Of a stretch of 64,000 nucleotides of DNA, positions 59,750 through 64,000 are shown piece after piece. The translations under genes were made by a program, and so were the position numbers. Where the stretch lies: contig NZ_JMPP01000047.1 in NCBI RefSeq assembly GCF_000735435.1, positions 62,001 to 126,000 of the forward strand. The letters are read 5' to 3'. Under the pieces are notes generated by a model. The model saw only the letters and a program-made list of their open reading frames with translations, searched no databases and had not been told where the DNA came from. How positions within the stretch are numbered: position 1 is the first letter of the stretch; each line of letters starts with the position of its first letter. Source of the DNA: Klebsiella planticola ATCC 33531 (lineage in GTDB: Bacteria > Pseudomonadota > Gammaproteobacteria > Enterobacterales > Enterobacteriaceae).

Positions 59750-59912
59750 CTTATCTCCTTATCTCTTCTTCCGACTATCATAACGGAAAGTGGTGCGTTT
59801 GTGCGCTTTACGCGCAGGCAGCCGTGCGTAATTAGGAGAACGTCGCGCCACTGTGGCAAAATAGCGCCAAACAGAAAGCACATTCAGGTGCTGACAGAAT
59901 CTGGAGAATCAC

Positions 59913-60503
59913 ATGCAGCTTAAACGTGTGGCAGAAGCCAAACTGCCAACCCCCTGGGGCGATTTCCTGATGGTGGGATTTGAAGAACTGGCAACCGGGC
60001 AGGATCATGTCGCGCTGGTCTTCGGCGATATTTCGGGCCAGTCCCCCGTCCTTGCTCGCGTACATTCTGAGTGCTTAACGGGCGACGCCCTTTTTAGTCT
60101 GCGTTGTGATTGCGGTTTTCAGCTCGAAGCGGCGCTGTCGCATATTGCCGAAGAGGGGCGCGGTATCCTGCTGTACCATCGTCAGGAGGGCCGCAACATT
60201 GGCCTGCTGAATAAAATTCGCGCCTATGCGTTGCAGGATCAGGGCTATGACACCGTGGAAGCCAACCATCAGCTGGGCTTCGCGGCAGACGAGCGCGACT
60301 TTACGCTGTGCGCAGATATGTTCAAACTGCTCCACGTCGACCAGGTGCGTCTGCTGACCAACAACCCGAAGAAAGTGGAAATTCTCAGCGAAGCCGGGAT
60401 TAATATCGTTGAACGCGTGCCGCTGATTGTCGGGCGCAACCCGAAAAACGCCCACTATCTGGACACCAAGGCCGCCAAAATGGGGCATCTGTTGAATAAA
60501 TAA
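59913..60503 (+). CDS. ribA: GTP cyclohydrolase II
   Basis: A 196-residue enzyme, same size as in E. coli. Zinc-binding Cys residues are in [20 protein letters not shown], and the GTP-binding part is [15 protein letters not shown]. It starts riboflavin synthesis. GGAGAATCAC precedes the ATG. A strong terminator follows. Confidence 0.97.
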   Translation: MQLKRVAEAKLPTPWGDFLMVGFEELATGQDHVALVFGDISGQSPVLARVHSECLTGDALFSLRCDCGFQLEAALSHIAEEGRGILLYHRQEGRNIGLLNKIRAYALQDQGYDTVEANHQLGFAADERDFTLCADMFKLLHVDQVRLLTNNPKKVEILSEAGINIVERVPLIVGRNPKNAHYLDTKAAKMGHLLNK

Positions 60504-60518
60504 ATCGGCAGAAAATGA

Positions 60519-60545
60519 AGGGCCAGCGCTTGCTGGCCCTTTTTT

Positions 60546-60548
<3 letters not shown>
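60519..60548 (+). terminator. rho-independent terminator of ribA
   Basis: AGGGCCAGC and GCTGGCCCT form a perfect 9-bp stem with a short loop, followed by TTTTTTTT. The opposite strand has AAAAT at its end, so it could also serve the convergent acnA. Confidence 0.92.
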
Positions 60549-63218
<2,670 letters not shown>

Positions 63219-63432
63219 AGCTCCTCCTTTATCACAGGGATGGCATGCCCTGATCCTCCTCAGGGTTAATATTAAAGATAACACATACCAGGCATAACAC
63301 TTTGATAACAACCCAAATTGCTAAAATCGGTAAAATCACCAGGGACAGAAAAGCTGAATAACAACAGGGGAGAATGTTGAAAGAGATTGATGGATCGGAT
63401 AGAGAGCGGATGAAATTTATACGAGAGAGCAA
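63219..63432. other. upstream region of acnA
   Basis: AT-rich leader without a gene. It is expected to hold the acnA promoters; no clear element was identified. Confidence 0.35.
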
Positions 63433-63472
63433 AAGAAAAAGAACTAATCGCCGGTGGATTGACGATTAGTTC
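63433..63472 (-). terminator. rho-independent terminator downstream of ymiA
   Basis: On the minus strand GAACTAATCG and CGATTAGTTC are perfect 10-bp arms (63463-63472 and 63441-63450) around 12 bases, followed by TTTTTCTTTTG. It would insulate acnA from transcripts of the upstream small gene. Confidence 0.85.
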
Positions 63473-63609
63473 AACAGAATGGATTATTGATGAAAAAAAA
63501 CCGTGGCGAAATAACTCCTCCTTGTTGCCGTTAGTATATTAAAGTGAATAATTCGTTGCGATTTCTCCGTCATAAAAATGACATATATTCATATTCAGAA
63601 AATGCAGAC

Positions 63610-63777
63610 TCAGCTGATGATCCAAACGTTACAGACGACGAGCGCGATGATACTCCAGAACATCGCCAGCCCAAGAATGACGGCACTCCAGGCCCTACTC
63701 CTTAACACAGGATCAATCTCCGTTTTGTCACTTTCCTGTGACATCGCAAACTTCATATAATCGATATCACTAATCAT
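63610..63777 (-). CDS. ymiA: YmiA-like small membrane protein
   Basis: A 55-residue gene too short for usual cut-offs. Its C-terminal half (DPVLRSRAWSAVILGLAMFW, then SIIALVVCNVWIIS) resembles E. coli YmiA (PELKRKAWLAVFLGSALFWV and onward), which lies at the same place beside acnA. It has one membrane span (about 31-52). The ATG at 63777 follows GGTGGTGATAAA. The E. coli partner yciX is not recognised between here and the terminator. Confidence 0.7.
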   Translation of the reverse strand: MISDIDYMKFAMSQESDKTEIDPVLRSRAWSAVILGLAMFWSIIALVVCNVWIIS

Positions 63778-64000
63778 TTTATCACCACCAATCGCTAAAA
63801 TTATCAGGTACGATTAAATCTTAATTATGGCTGTTCGATTAATCCAGTTAATTCTCTTAGAAATGGATATCTTTGACCATTATTTTGATCGCGATAGGTA
63901 TATTTGAAATTGTGGTACGAGGAGTTAACGAAAATTGTGATTTATACGAGGTTTAGCGCTTCGATTATCGGCCATAATAGGTTTTGGCATCCCCGCAAGG
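63778..64000. other. right-edge AT-rich stretch, no supported gene
   Basis: On the minus strand a frame reads NFKYTYRDQNNGQRYPFLRE then a stop near 63826, and another reads PKPIMADNRSAKPRINHNFR to a stop at 63925. Both look a little protein-like but neither has a start or a family match, and they are in different frames. The base composition differs from the acnA region. Confidence 0.3.

Noticed and set aside
63925..64000. Short minus-strand frame at the right edge with PKPIMADNRSAKPRINHNFR
   Set aside because: Runs off the edge with no recognised family and ends at 63925; not enough to call a gene.

Overview
The window is chromosomal DNA of an enterobacterium close to Klebsiella or Raoultella. 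The right half follows the E. coli gene order mppA-mpaA-ycjG-tpx, tyrR-ycjFX-psp, sapABCDF, fabI-yciW-rnb-yciZ-yciT-osmB-yciH-pyrF-lapBA-pgpB-ribA-acnA, and the proteins are near full-length matches to the E. coli ones as I remember them. Blocks known from E. coli at these places (pspE, ycjM-W, the puu genes) are missing and other genes fill the gaps. No rRNA, tRNA, CRISPR array or insertion sequence was recognised.

Left part (1-13.7 kb) is an accessory stretch. It holds small regulator-plus-enzyme modules: an SDR start with a divergent LysR regulator; an XRE-cupin regulator divergent from a B3/B4-domain protein and a DapA-like aldolase, followed by a GNAT acetyltransferase; two tandem aldo/keto reductases; two LysR regulators, each divergent from a Rossmann-fold oxidoreductase; a DUF1471 stress peptide; a MarA/RamA-like activator; and umuDC behind a perfect LexA palindrome. 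The theme is redox, electrophile and stress handling.

From 13.7 to 16.9 kb lies an AT-rich islet with few genes. It carries a small hypothetical protein, a 39-residue membrane peptide below an RcsAB-like dyad, and an orphan LuxR-type regulator. From 16.9 to 29.4 kb the core resumes: murein peptide recycling (mppA, mpaA, ycjG), thiol peroxidase, an AbrB-type membrane protein, tyrR with a TyrR-box-like dyad, ycjXF, and the phage-shock locus pspF/pspABCD with its sigma-54 promoter.

From 29.4 to 37.3 kb is a second accessory block. An M20 amidohydrolase and an MFS exporter-like gene form an operon. Divergent from it is a 768-residue AraC regulator fused to a GH39-like barrel that seems to lack both catalytic glutamates; a 28-bp palindrome lies between them. 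An MmyB-like regulator, an epimerase, an orphan PTS IIB protein and a small hypothetical protein follow. Then comes sapABCDF (37.6-42.9 kb).

From 43 to 49.9 kb is the most unusual system. A polar-amino-acid-type ABC importer, a histidine-ammonia-lyase homologue without the Ala-Ser-Gly needed for the MIO cofactor, and an NCS1 permease form one operon, divergent from a HutD/Ves gene. No hutU, hutI or hutG is present. The rest (50-64 kb) is housekeeping: fatty acid synthesis, RNase II, pyrimidine synthesis, LPS assembly control, riboflavin synthesis and aconitase, ending with a ymiA-like small gene.
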